64,000 nucleotides of DNA, taken from JBFMFH01 sp040752275 (lineage in GTDB: Bacteria > Acidobacteriota > Vicinamibacteria > Vicinamibacterales > JAKQTR01). The position numbers and the translations under genes were made by a program. Shown here piece after piece: positions 24,850 through 35,177 of this stretch. The notes beneath the pieces were generated by a model. The model made no database searches. It was not told where the DNA came from and saw nothing but the letters and a program-made list of their open reading frames with translations. The first letter of the stretch is position 1, and every line of letters begins with the position of its first letter. The stretch lies in assembly GCA_040752275.1 (NCBI GenBank), contig JBFMFH010000007.1, positions 32,355 to 96,354 on the forward strand, given 5' to 3'.

Positions 24850-26277
24850 CTACCGCGCTCCTGGCCTGGCTGCGATCATCTGGATCTCGATCGTCGCGCC
24901 GAGGTTGAGGCCAGCCACCTGCACGGTCGCGCGCGCCGGCGGGTCCGTCGCGAAGAACTCCCGGTACACCTTGTTGAACGCCGGGAAGTCGTCGAAGCTC
25001 GTGATGAACGCCGTCACGCTGACGACGTCCGCGAGGTCCATGCCGGCCGCTCTCAGCACTTCCCGGACATTGGTGATGGCCTGACGCGTCTCGGCTTCGA
25101 TGCCCCCCGGCACGAGCTTCGCCGTCGCGGGATCGCGACCGAGCTGGCCCGACACGTAGAGCGTGCCGTCGACGAAGATGCCGGGGCTGTAGGGCAACCC
25201 GGTGGCCGGGAACTTCTCGGGACGAATCACCTGTCGCGCGCCCCGCGCATCGCCCGCAGATTGAACGGTGCCCGATGACGATGACGCGGCGGGCGCGCTC
25301 GTCGCCGGCGCGGCGGCACTCGTTCCGGCACGCGCCATCGGCCGCAGCTCCTTCCATCGCGCGATGAACTGCACGGCCGCATCCACGAAGCGTTCCGTGC
25401 TCCGACGTCCCTGCTCGGCCGTCGCCTCGCGGGGATCGCGCAGCCCCCACTGCCCGGTCGTCGACATCTCGGCCGCCGACGTTCCCTTCCCTGTCTGTTT
25501 CGCCTTCAGCCCCTCGGCCAGGAACACGAGCGTCGCCGTCCGGTCGCCGGCCAGCACGTCGGGCACCATCTTCTCCAGATGCTCGGGCATCGTCAGCGTC
25601 GCGATCTGCGCCTTCGGGAGGTCCACGAGCGACGGGAAGAGATAGAGGCCGTCGGCGGTTTCGCCGACGCCGCCGTGACGGTCGAAGACCGGCGTGCGGC
25701 CAGCGCGGGCCGCACCAGGTTCGCGCGCGCTGCCGCCGCCGGCCATGAACGGCGACGCCGCCTCGCCCAGGTCCACGGCGATGCCGGCGGTCTCCTGGTT
25801 GATCCGGTCGACGAGGTAGCGGGTGATCGCGGCGTTGCCGCCGTGGCTGTTGAGCAGCAGGAAGCGGCGGAACCCATGCGCGAGCAGGCTCTGACACGCT
25901 TCGAAGTACACCCGCTGAATCGTCTCGGCCGGCAGCGTGATCGTGCCGGCGAACTCCATGTGATACGGCGAGCTGCCGGGCAACAGGATGGGCGCGACGA
26001 GCACGTCGGTCCGCTGCGCGACGAGCTTCGCCCGCTCGACACCGTTGATGAAGTCCGTCCCGATCGGCAAGTGATGCGCGTGCTGTTCGATCGACGCGAT
26101 CGGGATGATCACCATGTCGGTCCGGGTGAGCAGGTCTTTCACCTCGGGCGACGTCATGTGGGGCAGGTAGTTCTTGATCTTCGCCTCGTGCCACAGCGGG
26201 TTCGTCGCTTGCGCGACCGCCAGGGCGGGCAAGAGCGCGAACGACAGGACCAACACGATCCTCAGCAGCCTGTTCAT
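24850..26277 (-). CDS. Exported creatininase-RidA fusion protein
   Basis: The 475-aa protein starts with a signal peptide (MNRLLRIVLVLSFALLPALA, cleavage near AVAQA). A creatininase-family amidohydrolase domain follows, with metal-binding motifs ASIEQHAHHLPIGTD and FLLLNSHGGN. After an Ala/Ser-rich linker (about residues 330-360) comes a RidA/YjgF domain with GTLYVSGQLG and the imine-site region ARATVQVAGLNLGATIEIQM. Creatininase-family enzymes hydrolyse cyclic or linear amides; RidA hydrolyses reactive imines. A single exported chain with both is unusual, and the substrate is unknown. ATG 26277 is chosen because it begins the signal peptide. Confidence 0.87.
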   Translation of the reverse strand: MNRLLRIVLVLSFALLPALAVAQATNPLWHEAKIKNYLPHMTSPEVKDLLTRTDMVIIPIASIEQHAHHLPIGTDFINGVERAKLVAQRTDVLVAPILLPGSSPYHMEFAGTITLPAETIQRVYFEACQSLLAHGFRRFLLLNSHGGNAAITRYLVDRINQETAGIAVDLGEAASPFMAGGGSAREPGAARAGRTPVFDRHGGVGETADGLYLFPSLVDLPKAQIATLTMPEHLEKMVPDVLAGDRTATLVFLAEGLKAKQTGKGTSAAEMSTTGQWGLRDPREATAEQGRRSTERFVDAAVQFIARWKELRPMARAGTSAAAPATSAPAASSSSGTVQSAGDARGARQVIRPEKFPATGLPYSPGIFVDGTLYVSGQLGRDPATAKLVPGGIEAETRQAITNVREVLRAAGMDLADVVSVTAFITSFDDFPAFNKVYREFFATDPPARATVQVAGLNLGATIEIQMIAARPGAR

Positions 26278-26560
26278 GATCACCTCGCTCTGGCCGAGCG
26301 GCCACCGCGGTCTGCCGGCCCGCCGCCCACTGTACCCGAGGACGCGCCCGCACGGTGCCTCCCCGCCTCCACCGCGTCTTGCGTCCCCCGGCCGCCGCGT
26401 CGTATCGTCAGTACCCAGTGGCCAGCAGCGACCTGACCCACTGGCCATCGCGGCTGAAGCCGTGAACGTCGGTCGGCGCCGAGCTCACGCGCCGCGCATG
26501 CGGGACGGGGAGAGGAATGGGGCCGTGCCGAACGTCTACTTCGAGCGAGGCGGCCATTGC

Positions 26561-29500
26561 CTATTTCCTTCGTTCCTTCGCCAGCGCGCGGTAGTAGTCC
26601 TCGATGAGCTTGCGGTACTCCCGCGGCGCGTCGTCGGCGTTGCTGAGGAACAGCGGATCGGCTTCGCCAGCGCCCAATTCGCGCCGAAGGTCGAACTCGA
26701 ACCGGCGGAAGCCCTCGACCAACTGCGCCTGGAGGCGCGAGATCTCGTCGAAGTCCGTGTAGACGCGGGCATCGTCCAACGCGCGGAGGTCACGGATGAG
26801 CTGATCCAGATCGGCGGCGTCGACTCCGAGGGCCCGCAGTTCGCGGCGCAGACCCTCGGCCTCGGATCGCCGTTCGCGCGCCTGTCGCTGAAACTGACGG
26901 GCCTGGTCTGGCCCGATCGCGCCCGGACGCCGGGCACCGCCGCCACCACCAGGGTCGAAGCCGCCGGGACCGGAGCGACCCTCGAGCGCGGAGCCGCGCT
27001 CGCCGCCGGCGCCCTGGTTCGCCTGCCCGCTGCCCTGCTGGCCCTGCTGCCCTTGCTGGCCCTGTTGCCCTCGTTGGCCCTGTTGCCCTTGTTGGCCCTG
27101 TTGCCCTCGCTGGCCCTGCTCGCGCAGCCGCTGTTCCATCGACTCGACGCCACGCAGGAGCTGACGCGCCCGTTCGAGGGCCTCGGCGCGTGAATCCGTC
27201 TCGGCCTGGCCGACGGCCGCGGCGGCGTCGGTGAGGTGCCTCTCGAGGGATTCAAGATCGGCGCCGATTTGTTCCTCGAAGCCGGCAGCCGCCTCTGCAG
27301 GCGCCCCCTGCACGAGGCCCTTCGAGTAGCGGATCTTCTCCTTCATCTTATCGTCGCGAATCGCGTCGGCGGCTTCCTGCAATTTGCGTGAGGCTTGTTG
27401 GCGCTCGCGGCGGAAGTCCGAGGCCGTCTGGTCGAGCTGGCGTTCGATGTCGCCAAGTTCGTTGGCCTGGGCGTCCTTGCGTTCCATGAGCTGCCGCGCC
27501 TGCTGCTGCCGGCCCTGCCCGGCCGGACCGAGGTTGCGGACATCGCTCGTGATGTCTTCCTGCTCGGCTTGGAGACGGCGGACGCGGCCGAGGGCGTTCT
27601 CGATGTTGCGCGCCATCCGGTCGGACCGCTGCTGCTCGAGCCCGGCGCGCGCGCGACTGAGGCGCTCGGCAGCCGCCCGCGCCTCTCCGAAGGCCGCCGC
27701 GTCGCGGGTGGCGGCCGCCCGGCGCATGGCCTCGGCGGCTTCGCGCATCTGGCGCGCCGTGTCGGCCAGGTCCGGCCGGCCTTCCTCACGCGAGAGCCGC
27801 TCGAGCTGGCGCGCCGCCTCTTCGGTCTCGTCGGCGAGCTGCCGCTGGCGCACGGCCGAACTGCCGCCGCCCGCCTGCCGGTTGCCCGCGAGCTGACGCT
27901 GGCGCTCGGCTTCCTGTTCCTGGCGCCGGGCCAGCTCCTTCAGGCGCTCGAGCATCTCATCGACTCGGTTCTCCGCCTGCTGCTGTTGGCTACGCTGGAA
28001 CGTCTCGTACTGGCTCCGCAGCTTGTCCATCTCGAGCTGGAACAAGTCGGCCAACTCCTGGGCCGCGGGTGAGCTGCCCCCGCCCTGACCACCCTGGCCG
28101 CCACGCTCCTGACTCATCATCACGCGGACGTCCCGATACGCCTCCTCCGCGCGGAGCAGGCCGTTGAGCGCCTGCTGCTCGAGCGGCAGCGCGCCCTTCG
28201 GATCGCGGGCCTGGAGCTTCGCCTCGGCGTCACGCATCGAACGCGCCGCGTCACTCAGGCCCGAGGCGACCTGCGCCATTTCGTTGCCGGCCTCGGCCAC
28301 GCGCGATCGGATTTGCGTGGCCAGCGTCTCGACGCGCTCCCGCAACTGGCCCTGGGCCAGTGTCAGGAACACGACGTCCTCGCGGAACTTGGTCGCTCCC
28401 GACACGTCGCGGTCCCGCACGGTGTTGAATGTGCCCGCAACGATGCGCCGCTGTTGCTCCGAGAGGGCGGAGGTGTCGTTGGTGCCCTGGCCGCCCGCCT
28501 GGCCCGTCTGGTCGCCGGCCTGGCTCTCGGAGGCGCGATAGTCCTTGCGGAAAGGCCTGATCTGGAGGAAGTAGATGTCGCTTGTCGTTGTCTTCGGTCC
28601 GGCAACGGCGTCGTTGTCCGTGGCGCGGGCGTAGTAGGACACGACATCACCGGGCTTCAGCGACATCTCCTCGAGAAAGACTGTTTCGCCCGCCGTGAGT
28701 CCCCTCAGCGGCCTCGGCGAGGGCCCGGCCAAGCGCGTGCTCTTCTCGGGCCCCCCGTTCACCGACATCACGAGATCCAGTTGCCGCACGCCGAAATCAT
28801 CGTCGGCCTTTGCCTCGAGAAAGACCTCTTCGACGCTCGTCGGCGACAGATCGCGCCCGGGCTTCGCGAACGAGACGACGGGGGCCTGATCCTCGAGGAT
28901 GTCGATCGTGTATTGCGGCGAGGCCGTCACGGGCTTGCCCTGCGGGCTCTGCAAATCGATGCGGTAGAAGCCGCTGGCCGTCACCGTGAAGCTCGCGTCG
29001 AGCGTGCCGTCGGGATTCAGCGAGAGCGGCACCTGTTCCTGTTCGTCGCGCAGGATGTAGCCGCCCTTCGTGGGAAGCGTCGAGTGCACGCGCGCCCGGA
29101 TGGTCGTACCCTTCAGGACGGCAATGTCGCCGCCGTTCTCGACCTTCTGCGCCGGCAGGTTCGTGTACGGCGGGAAGACGTACTCCAATTCGAGCCGCTC
29201 GACGAAGGGGAGGTCCGCGACCTCGATGGTGAAGACGGCCGAGCGGACGCCGGCCGACTGCACGAAGTACTCCGTCGACTCGCGCAGGGCGAAGAGCGTG
29301 CTCTCGAACGCCTGTCCCTCTTCGGGCGCGAGCATCGGGATCCGCTCGAACGGCGCGCCCGGGCTGCTGCGCGTGAACAGGTCCACCTCGGTGGACGTGA
29401 AGCCGGAGAGTGTCGCGGCGATCGTGACGTCCGCCCCTTTGGCAATGACCGTGCTGCCGGGCGTCACGTCGATGCGGTAGGGGCTGGCGGCTTCGGCATC

Positions 29501-30079
29501 GACGGCCGGCAGCAGGAGCGCCCGCGTGCCCTGCCAGAGGTAGGCCGGGCCGAGACCGAACACGAGCGTGGCCGCCGCGAGGATGCCGCCGAGCGCGACG
29601 GCCGACCAGCGCAGGCTCCGGCGCTCGAGCTCACGGCCGAGATCGGTCGCCTGGCACCGTTCGATGGCCGTCTCGATGAGCTTCCGCAGCAGCGCGCGCG
29701 AGTGGCCCGCGCGTTCCGCAGCGTTCTCGTCCCGCGCGGACACATCCACCGCGCTCAGCAGCGTCGCCTGCAGCGTCGGCTCGTGCTCCTCCAGGTACAT
29801 CGCAACCTGCTGATCGGTCACGTGGCGCGCGAGGGGCCGGACGAAGAAGAACCAGCCGAACGCCACCAGGGCGGGGTACAGAATCACGCGGAACGCCACG
29901 ATCGCCGGCGGGCTGAAGCGGAACTGCTCGAGGCCGTACGCGGCGAGGAGGAGGGTCAGGATGCCGGCGCCCGCGAGCACGGTCAGGCTCCGCATCACGA
30001 TCTTCCACCGCCAACGGTTCCGCACTTCGCGGATGATCCGTACGAGCTCGTTGCGTTGGTCCGGCTGTATCGCGTCCAT
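26561..30079 (-). CDS. Large membrane protein, DUF4175-like
   Basis: The 1172-aa protein has two or three membrane helices near the N-terminus (about residues 27-50, 60-80, 155-180). A beta-rich extracytoplasmic region follows, with LEYVFPPYTNLPAQKVENGG, then long charged coiled-coil regions (about 600-1000). Near the C-terminus is a Gln/Gly tract made of GQQGQQGQRGQQ repeats at about residues 995-1030. It resembles DUF4175-type proteins that accompany moxR operons in Bacteroidetes and Acidobacteria; the function is unknown. It is probably the last gene of the moxR-DUF58-VWA operon, after a repeat-containing spacer. Confidence 0.75.
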   Translation of the reverse strand: MDAIQPDQRNELVRIIREVRNRWRWKIVMRSLTVLAGAGILTLLLAAYGLEQFRFSPPAIVAFRVILYPALVAFGWFFFVRPLARHVTDQQVAMYLEEHEPTLQATLLSAVDVSARDENAAERAGHSRALLRKLIETAIERCQATDLGRELERRSLRWSAVALGGILAAATLVFGLGPAYLWQGTRALLLPAVDAEAASPYRIDVTPGSTVIAKGADVTIAATLSGFTSTEVDLFTRSSPGAPFERIPMLAPEEGQAFESTLFALRESTEYFVQSAGVRSAVFTIEVADLPFVERLELEYVFPPYTNLPAQKVENGGDIAVLKGTTIRARVHSTLPTKGGYILRDEQEQVPLSLNPDGTLDASFTVTASGFYRIDLQSPQGKPVTASPQYTIDILEDQAPVVSFAKPGRDLSPTSVEEVFLEAKADDDFGVRQLDLVMSVNGGPEKSTRLAGPSPRPLRGLTAGETVFLEEMSLKPGDVVSYYARATDNDAVAGPKTTTSDIYFLQIRPFRKDYRASESQAGDQTGQAGGQGTNDTSALSEQQRRIVAGTFNTVRDRDVSGATKFREDVVFLTLAQGQLRERVETLATQIRSRVAEAGNEMAQVASGLSDAARSMRDAEAKLQARDPKGALPLEQQALNGLLRAEEAYRDVRVMMSQERGGQGGQGGGSSPAAQELADLFQLEMDKLRSQYETFQRSQQQQAENRVDEMLERLKELARRQEQEAERQRQLAGNRQAGGGSSAVRQRQLADETEEAARQLERLSREEGRPDLADTARQMREAAEAMRRAAATRDAAAFGEARAAAERLSRARAGLEQQRSDRMARNIENALGRVRRLQAEQEDITSDVRNLGPAGQGRQQQARQLMERKDAQANELGDIERQLDQTASDFRRERQQASRKLQEAADAIRDDKMKEKIRYSKGLVQGAPAEAAAGFEEQIGADLESLERHLTDAAAAVGQAETDSRAEALERARQLLRGVESMEQRLREQGQRGQQGQQGQQGQRGQQGQQGQQGQQGSGQANQGAGGERGSALEGRSGPGGFDPGGGGGARRPGAIGPDQARQFQRQARERRSEAEGLRRELRALGVDAADLDQLIRDLRALDDARVYTDFDEISRLQAQLVEGFRRFEFDLRRELGAGEADPLFLSNADDAPREYRKLIEDYYRALAKERRK

Positions 30080-30116
30080 GCTCCGTACCCCTCAGGGATT
30101 GGGGAATGGAATGACG

Positions 30117-30171
30117 CTCGCGCGACAAGCGCGAGGCCACCTCCCGAATCCCGAATCCCGAATCCCGGCTC
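30117..30171. repeat. Hairpin plus CCCGAAT heptad array after VWA gene stop
   Basis: A seven-pair hairpin (CTCGCGC-GACAA-GCGCGAG, 30117-30135) is followed by three CCCGAAT units (30144-30164). On the minus-strand transcript the array begins within about ten bases of the VWA stop codon and precedes the DUF4175 gene. Confidence 0.65.
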
Positions 30172-32226
30172 TTACGCCATCCGCGGCATCCTGTTCGCCA
30201 GCACGACCTCCGCGACAAGCAGCAGCAGCCCCGCGGCCAGCAGGTACCACCACATCGCCTGCCGCCGCTCCCGCTCTTCGACCGTCATCTCCTCAACCGA
30301 GGCACGGGCGTCCGTCTCTCCGGCTGCCGTCACCGCGCTCACGAGTTCGGCCTGGTCCATCAGTGCGAGATCCGATTCGCCCGGCTCGACGTTCACCGCC
30401 ACGAGCGCCGGCTGTCCCGCTCCCGTGTCGGGCCTCCGGATCTGGTAGAACCCCTGGTCGACCAGGGGAAGCGCGCGCGTGTCTGCCGTCCGCTCGAAGG
30501 TGCGGCTCTCACCGTCCGGGCCGATGACGACGAAGGTGCCCATCTCGTCCTGGATGGTCGCTTCGGTGCCGGTCCTGGCGCCTGGGTCGAATGCCTCGCC
30601 CGACGTATACCACGGTTTGGGCTCGACGTAGTGCGCCAGGTGCCTGATGGCCTGGTGCAGGAACGGTACGAACACCGGCTTCAGCGCGAGGTCGTTCCAA
30701 TAGCTGTCGAAGGTCGTCGTCCAAACCAGTACCGTCCCGCGGCCGACCCGGCGTTCGGCCAGTGCGATGGCCCCGTCGTCGAAACGCGCCAGTGTGGCGC
30801 CCGACGCCGAGAACTGCCGGTAGCGCAGCATGCGCCCGGCGGTCAGGTCGCCGCTGCGGGGCCGGCTGAAGATTTCGAAGACCGGGTGGCTGAAGTCGAT
30901 GAACCCCAGCGTGCCGCCACGCGTGCCCGATCGGTCGGTTGTCCCGCCGAGCTGCCCGGGCAGGAGATCCGGGCCGGTTTCCGGCCATGCCGCCCGCTCG
31001 CCGAGCGCCACGAGCAGCCCCACGCCGTTCCGCACGGCCGTTTCGAGCGCCGGCGCGGCCGCGCCCGCCGGCGGCCGGCTGTCGTTGAGCACGATGGCGG
31101 CGGCCGACGAGATATCGGATGGCGTCACTCGCGCCACGTCCAGGACCCGCGTGGCGAAACCCGGGCTCGATCCGACGCCGAGTGCCCGAAGCAGGTAGGT
31201 ATTCGAGTCCGGAGCCGGGTTCGGGCTCTCGATGAGCAGCACGGGAATCCGGCTCGCGCCTGTCAGCACGGCGTGGAACGCGTCGTCTCGCGGGAGCGCG
31301 TCGCCCGGCACCAGCCGGGCCGTCACGGCCACGCGCTCGCCCGCCAGCGCGAAGGGCGCGTAGGTGACAGTCGCTGATGCGTTCGGTTCCAGGCTCACGC
31401 GAACCGAGCCCGCCTGCCGTCCGTCCACGTCCAGGCGCATGTCGCGCTCGCCCGTCGGCTCGGCCGAGCGGTTGGCCACGCGGGCCGAGAGCCGCACGCG
31501 CTCGCGGTCGCCCTGTTCGCGCTCGATGGTGAGCCCGACAATCGCGACGTTGACCCGGCGCTCTTCCGCCACGGCGACGGGCGTCAGCACCACGCCTGGC
31601 GGGAGTCGCACATCCTGGCTCCGGTCCCATCCGGTCTTCTGGAAATCGGAGATCAGCACGATCTCGCGCCGAGGGCGTTCCGATGGCGCGATCAGGCCCG
31701 ATGCCGCGCGCAGTGCCGGGATGTAGCGGGTTGTGCCCGAACCCGGTTGCGCGCGATCCACCGCCGTCGTGAGCGCACTCTTCTCGGACGTGAACGGCGG
31801 CCCGACTTCGACCTCGCCGTCGAACAGCACGATGGTGGCGCGATCGGTTGGTCCAAGCGCCCGGATCGCGCCGCGGGCCGCGTCGCGCGCCCGATCCCAC
31901 GTGCCCGCGTGGCCCATGCTGTACGACCGGTCAAGCAGGATCACGACGTCGCGTCCGGCGCCCGCATCGCTGGCGACCAGGGCCGTTCCGGGCAGGAACG
32001 GCCTGGCGAAGGCGAGGGCCATGAGTGCGAACGCCAGGACCCGCAGCGCCAAGAGCAGCCAGTGCCTGATGGCGCGGCGCCGCGTCGACTGGTACGGAAT
32101 CTTCTGAAGGAACATCAGCGAAGGGAACTCGACGAGCACCCGCCGCTCGCGTTGCACGAGGTGCAGCACGACCGGGATGGCCACCGCCAGCAGCCCGGCG
32201 AGCAGGGCAGGCGCGAGGAACGTCAT
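30172..32226 (-). CDS. BatA-like membrane protein with von Willebrand factor A domain
   Basis: The 684-aa protein has an N-terminal helix pair (about 3-20 and 60-80) flanking the BatA/aerotolerance signature (RERRVLVEFPSLMFLQKIPY). A VWA domain follows whose metal-site loop DRSYSMG has the DxSxS pattern (about residues 98-104). A long beta-rich region and a C-terminal membrane helix (MWWYLLAAGLLLLVAEVVLA) complete it. Such proteins act with MoxR ATPases and DUF58 proteins in envelope stress or complex assembly. It overlaps the DUF58 gene by one base. Confidence 0.88.
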   Translation of the reverse strand: MTFLAPALLAGLLAVAIPVVLHLVQRERRVLVEFPSLMFLQKIPYQSTRRRAIRHWLLLALRVLAFALMALAFARPFLPGTALVASDAGAGRDVVILLDRSYSMGHAGTWDRARDAARGAIRALGPTDRATIVLFDGEVEVGPPFTSEKSALTTAVDRAQPGSGTTRYIPALRAASGLIAPSERPRREIVLISDFQKTGWDRSQDVRLPPGVVLTPVAVAEERRVNVAIVGLTIEREQGDRERVRLSARVANRSAEPTGERDMRLDVDGRQAGSVRVSLEPNASATVTYAPFALAGERVAVTARLVPGDALPRDDAFHAVLTGASRIPVLLIESPNPAPDSNTYLLRALGVGSSPGFATRVLDVARVTPSDISSAAAIVLNDSRPPAGAAAPALETAVRNGVGLLVALGERAAWPETGPDLLPGQLGGTTDRSGTRGGTLGFIDFSHPVFEIFSRPRSGDLTAGRMLRYRQFSASGATLARFDDGAIALAERRVGRGTVLVWTTTFDSYWNDLALKPVFVPFLHQAIRHLAHYVEPKPWYTSGEAFDPGARTGTEATIQDEMGTFVVIGPDGESRTFERTADTRALPLVDQGFYQIRRPDTGAGQPALVAVNVEPGESDLALMDQAELVSAVTAAGETDARASVEEMTVEERERRQAMWWYLLAAGLLLLVAEVVLANRMPRMA

Positions 32227-33146
32227 CAGCGCACCCGGCTCAGCCGCTCGCGCAGCGAGAGATACTTGAACAGCGCGTAGTCGAGGGGCACCGACGTCCG
32301 GAAGAGCGCGTAGTCGATGTGGTTGTCGGTGAAACGCTGGCTCAAGGCGTCGATGTGGGCCTGGACCAGGGCCCTGTACTGCTCACGCACCGAGTCGGGC
32401 ACGATCGGCATCCGCTCGCCGCTTTCGAGATCGCCGAAGCTCGCCGCCTCGTCGTAGGGGAAGTCGATCTCGGCCGGGTCCAGCACGTGGAACACGACCA
32501 CGTCGTGCCCTCTGAACTTGAGGGGCGTGATGGCCTTGGCCACTGCCTCTGGCTCGTCGTACAGGTCCGAGATCACGGCCACGATGCCACGACGCTTGAG
32601 GCAATCTGTGACCTTCAGGAGCGGAGCGGCCAGTGAGCCCGGCCCGCGCTCGCCGATCCGGTCGAGGGCGTAGAGCGCGAACTCGAGGTGTTTGGCCGAG
32701 GGCGGCACGTACTCGATCACATCCGTGTCGAAGGTGACGAGTCCGACCCGGTCGCGCTGCGTCGATGACAGATAGAGCAGCGACGCAGCCAGGTAGCGCC
32801 CGTAGTCGAGCTTCGTCACGCCGCGGCTGCCGAAGCGCATCGAGTTCGACACGTCGAGCGCCACCACGCAGTTCGCGTTCGAGTCGGCCTCGAACTGTTT
32901 CACGTAGTACCGGTCGGTCCGTGCGAACAGCCGCCAATCCACCCGTCGGAGGTCATCGCCGGGCTCGTACCCGCGGTGCTCGGCGAAATCCAGCGAGAAA
33001 CCGAGATACGGCGCGCGGTGGAGGCCGTTGATGAAGCCGTCCACGACGCTGCGCGCCAGCAGCTCCAGGTTGTGGATCCGGGCCAGGGCCTTCGGGTCCA
33101 CGAACTGGGCGCCGCGCATCGCCGGCCGTTCCTGACCTCGCGCCAT
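32226..33146 (-). CDS. DUF58 domain protein
   Basis: DUF58 proteins contain a VWA-like fold and work with MoxR ATPases. The 306-aa product has the DUF58 signature FAEHRGYEPGDDLRRVDWRL (about residues 54-73), then the metal-site loop ALDVSNSMRFG. ATG 33146 is used; the frame is open further upstream but overlaps moxR coding sequence. It sits two bases after the moxR stop. Confidence 0.93.
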   Translation of the reverse strand: MARGQERPAMRGAQFVDPKALARIHNLELLARSVVDGFINGLHRAPYLGFSLDFAEHRGYEPGDDLRRVDWRLFARTDRYYVKQFEADSNANCVVALDVSNSMRFGSRGVTKLDYGRYLAASLLYLSSTQRDRVGLVTFDTDVIEYVPPSAKHLEFALYALDRIGERGPGSLAAPLLKVTDCLKRRGIVAVISDLYDEPEAVAKAITPLKFRGHDVVVFHVLDPAEIDFPYDEAASFGDLESGERMPIVPDSVREQYRALVQAHIDALSQRFTDNHIDYALFRTSVPLDYALFKYLSLRERLSRVR

Positions 33147-33148
33147 CG

Positions 33149-34186
<1,038 letters not shown>

Positions 34187-34198
34187 GTATGTGCTCCT

Positions 34199-34325
34199 CG
34201 CCGGGATCCGGGATTCGGGATTCGGGATTCGGGTGGTGCGCGCTGAATCGCACCAGTCTGTCCCGGTTCCCGAGTCCCGAGTCCCGAGTCCCGAATCCCG
34301 AATCCCGAATCCCGAATCCCGGTTC
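34199..34325. repeat. Inverted heptanucleotide arrays between DUF4159 and moxR genes
   Basis: The left arm (34209-34233) has three GGGATTC units; the right arm (34270-34321) has CCCGAGT units then four CCCGAAT units. The arms are complementary over about 24 bases and could fold into a long stem around a 55-60 base loop. The right arm begins within ten bases of the DUF4159 stop codon on the transcript. Confidence 0.85.
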
Positions 34326-35177
34326 TTAGTGCGTCAGTCCGTACACGATGTAGTTGACCCCGAACTTGTATGCCTCGTTCGACAGGTCGATGGGCGTCCA
34401 GCCCGTGTCCGAGTACTCCCAGTACTCGCCGATGTCATTGTTGTAGTTGGCGATGATCATCAGGCGCTTCGAGGGATCGTTGTCCTCGAAGACCCCATAG
34501 AAGTACGCCGGCTCGTTGCGGCCGTAGAACTGCACGAAGTCGAGTGACGTCACGTCGAAGAACGCGTGGAAGATCGGGTGAGACACGTCGAGCTGAACCG
34601 GCCGTGCGTCCGGCAGGACCCGCTCGAGCTGGAACTGGAAGTTTGTCCAGTCCCCGCCACGGAAGTCGTCGAAGATCAGGAACCCGCCCTTGCGCAGATA
34701 GGCGCTGAGGTTTGCGGCCTCCTCGTCGGTCTGCGTCCAGTAGCCCGCCTCAGCCATGTAGGCGACCGGGAACTTGAAGATGTCGGGTGAACCGATGTCG
34801 AGGATCACCCCGCCGGCGGGCCCCGTGTACGGGTGCACCGTCGTGATCTCATCGAGGATCTTCATGAAATTGCGCTCGGCTCTCGGGTAATCGTGCGACC
34901 AGGGCGGTTCGCGGTTGCCGCCGCGCCGCCGCCCGCCGCCGAACAGGCCGTCGATGCTCAGGCCGCCATCGGACGCCTGCGGCACGTCGTACTTGAGACG
35001 CGCGAACACGAACCGGCCGTCGTAGGAGACCTGCCCGGTCTCGAAATTCGCGGGTTCTCCGCCGCGGAAACTGCGGCCTCTTCCCTGGAAGAACGGGCGG
35101 TCCTGGGCGGCCACGACGGCGGCGGCCATCGCGACCAGCAAGGCGAAGAGGATCCGCGTCCACGCCCCTCGGGTCAT
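34326..35177 (-). CDS. DUF4159 domain exported protein
   Basis: The 283-aa protein has a signal peptide (ILFALLVAMAAAVVAAQD) and then a DUF4159 domain of amidotransferase-like fold. Recognisable stretches are FARLKYDVPQASDGG, IFKFPVAYMAEAGYWTQTDE and LRKGGFLIFDDFRGGDWTNF. The C-terminal part carries NEPAYFYGVFEDNDPSKRLM. It overlaps the caspase-like gene upstream by four bases. Function is not known; DUF4159 genes commonly lie in moxR/VWA operons. Confidence 0.88.
   Translation of the reverse strand: MTRGAWTRILFALLVAMAAAVVAAQDRPFFQGRGRSFRGGEPANFETGQVSYDGRFVFARLKYDVPQASDGGLSIDGLFGGGRRRGGNREPPWSHDYPRAERNFMKILDEITTVHPYTGPAGGVILDIGSPDIFKFPVAYMAEAGYWTQTDEEAANLSAYLRKGGFLIFDDFRGGDWTNFQFQLERVLPDARPVQLDVSHPIFHAFFDVTSLDFVQFYGRNEPAYFYGVFEDNDPSKRLMIIANYNNDIGEYWEYSDTGWTPIDLSNEAYKFGVNYIVYGLTH

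Noticed and set aside
28313..30448. 711-aa plus-strand frame opposite the DUF4175-like gene
   Set aside because: Charged, domain-free antisense product; the minus-strand gene has membrane helices and start signals.
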